Shown one piece after another: positions 6,475 through 6,875 of a stretch of 6,875 nt of DNA. The stretch comes from Candidatus Gastranaerophilales bacterium (GTDB taxonomy: Bacteria > Cyanobacteriota > Vampirovibrionia > Gastranaerophilales > Gastranaerophilaceae). The position numbers and the translations under genes are program-made. The stretch spans positions 1 through 6,875 of the forward strand of contig CANQZO010000104.1 of assembly GCA_947628355.1 (NCBI GenBank). The letters are read 5' to 3'. The notes below the pieces were generated by a model. The model had not been told where the DNA came from, did no database searches, and saw nothing but the letters and a program-made list of their open reading frames with translations. How positions within the stretch are numbered: position 1 is the stretch's first letter; each line of letters begins with the position of its first letter.

Positions 6475-6875
6475 CGGTCCGTTTTTGGTTTCTGTCAATA
6501 TATTATCGGCAATTTGTTTTAATTCTTCTTTTGATTTTTTCCCGCTTAATGCCTGTTTATAAAAATTATCCAATAACGGTTTTATTGCACTTTCTTTTTT
6601 GGATTTAAAATTATTTATTTCAACCTCAACTAGCCTTTTTCTTAAATTGAGTTCTGTTTTCGCATTTTCTTTAAGCACTGCTGCTTCTTTTATTGCGTCA
6701 ACCATTTGTTTTAATGTATACCCCAGAGCTCCGTACATTGTGAATGCAAGGAACAAGTATTTTGTAAATTTATTTTCGGAATTTAAAATCCAATTATACA
6801 AATATCCTCTTTCTTCATCTATATAGCAGTAGTATTGTATTTTTTTCGGAATACCGCCAAGGGCTGTCGGGGCAT
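6457..6875 (-). CDS. Unrecognised protein, C-terminal part only (runs off right edge)
   Basis: The frame stays open from the stop at 6457 to the window edge, with 138 complete codons. A TTG at 6801 could be taken as a start, but the frame continues upstream in coding-like fashion through TALGGIPKKIQYY and YIDEERGY, and no ATG or GTG precedes the edge. It is therefore best read as a 5'-truncated gene. The visible part has one hydrophobic segment (YLFLAFTMYGALGYTL, about 39-54 of the visible part), then a long charged, probably coiled-coil helix, ending in NGPPYVYT. I recognise no family. It converges on the TPR gene with a 2-bp gap between stops. Confidence 0.75.
   Translation of the reverse strand, partial: APTALGGIPKKIQYYCYIDEERGYLYNWILNSENKFTKYLFLAFTMYGALGYTLKQMVDAIKEAAVLKENAKTELNLRKRLVEVEINNFKSKKESAIKPLLDNFYKQALSGKKSKEELKQIADNILTETKNGPPYVYT

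Overview
The window is AT-rich bacterial chromosome with ordinary bacterial ribosome-binding sites, a bacterial-type IspG of the methylerythritol phosphate (MEP) isoprenoid pathway, two tRNA genes without encoded CCA, and exported proteins with Sec signal peptides. This suits a low-GC gut-type bacterium. From general resemblance I lean towards the Gastranaerophilales/Melainabacteria side of the Cyanobacteriota, but that is inference; nothing here proves the lineage.

Layout, left to right. Positions 1-290 hold no credible gene. They carry irregular CGAAG-rich units that begin GTGAG on the minus strand, a perfect 31-bp direct repeat (1-31 and 105-135), and a 27-bp direct repeat (32-58 and 280-306). 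The second copy of the 27-bp repeat contains the 3' end of a tRNA-Asn gene. Next come two minus-strand tRNAs, Asn(GTT) and Thr(CGT), each with a candidate promoter. Positions 529-3426 (minus) encode a 965-residue protein of no family I recognise, built from two diverged copies of a module of about 270 residues. Upstream of it on the same strand is a YfcE/MJ0936-like metallophosphoesterase (3513-4265). A 53-bp divergent intergenic region separates that gene from ispG (4319-5374, plus). Two plus-strand genes for exported proteins follow: a 96-residue small secreted protein with its own promoter and hairpin terminator, and a periplasmic TPR protein. The TPR gene converges, two bases between stop codons, on an unrecognised minus-strand CDS that runs off the right edge.

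Working together: ispG and the phosphoesterase are divergent housekeeping genes with no shared pathway evident from sequence. The phosphoesterase and the 965-residue gene are co-directional, 86 bp apart, and might be co-transcribed. The two exported proteins are adjacent but separated by a terminator, so a shared role is only a guess. The most interesting features are the internally duplicated 965-residue protein and the repeat block abutting tRNA-Asn. I see no CRISPR array, no recognisable transposase or integrase, and no defence gene in the window.
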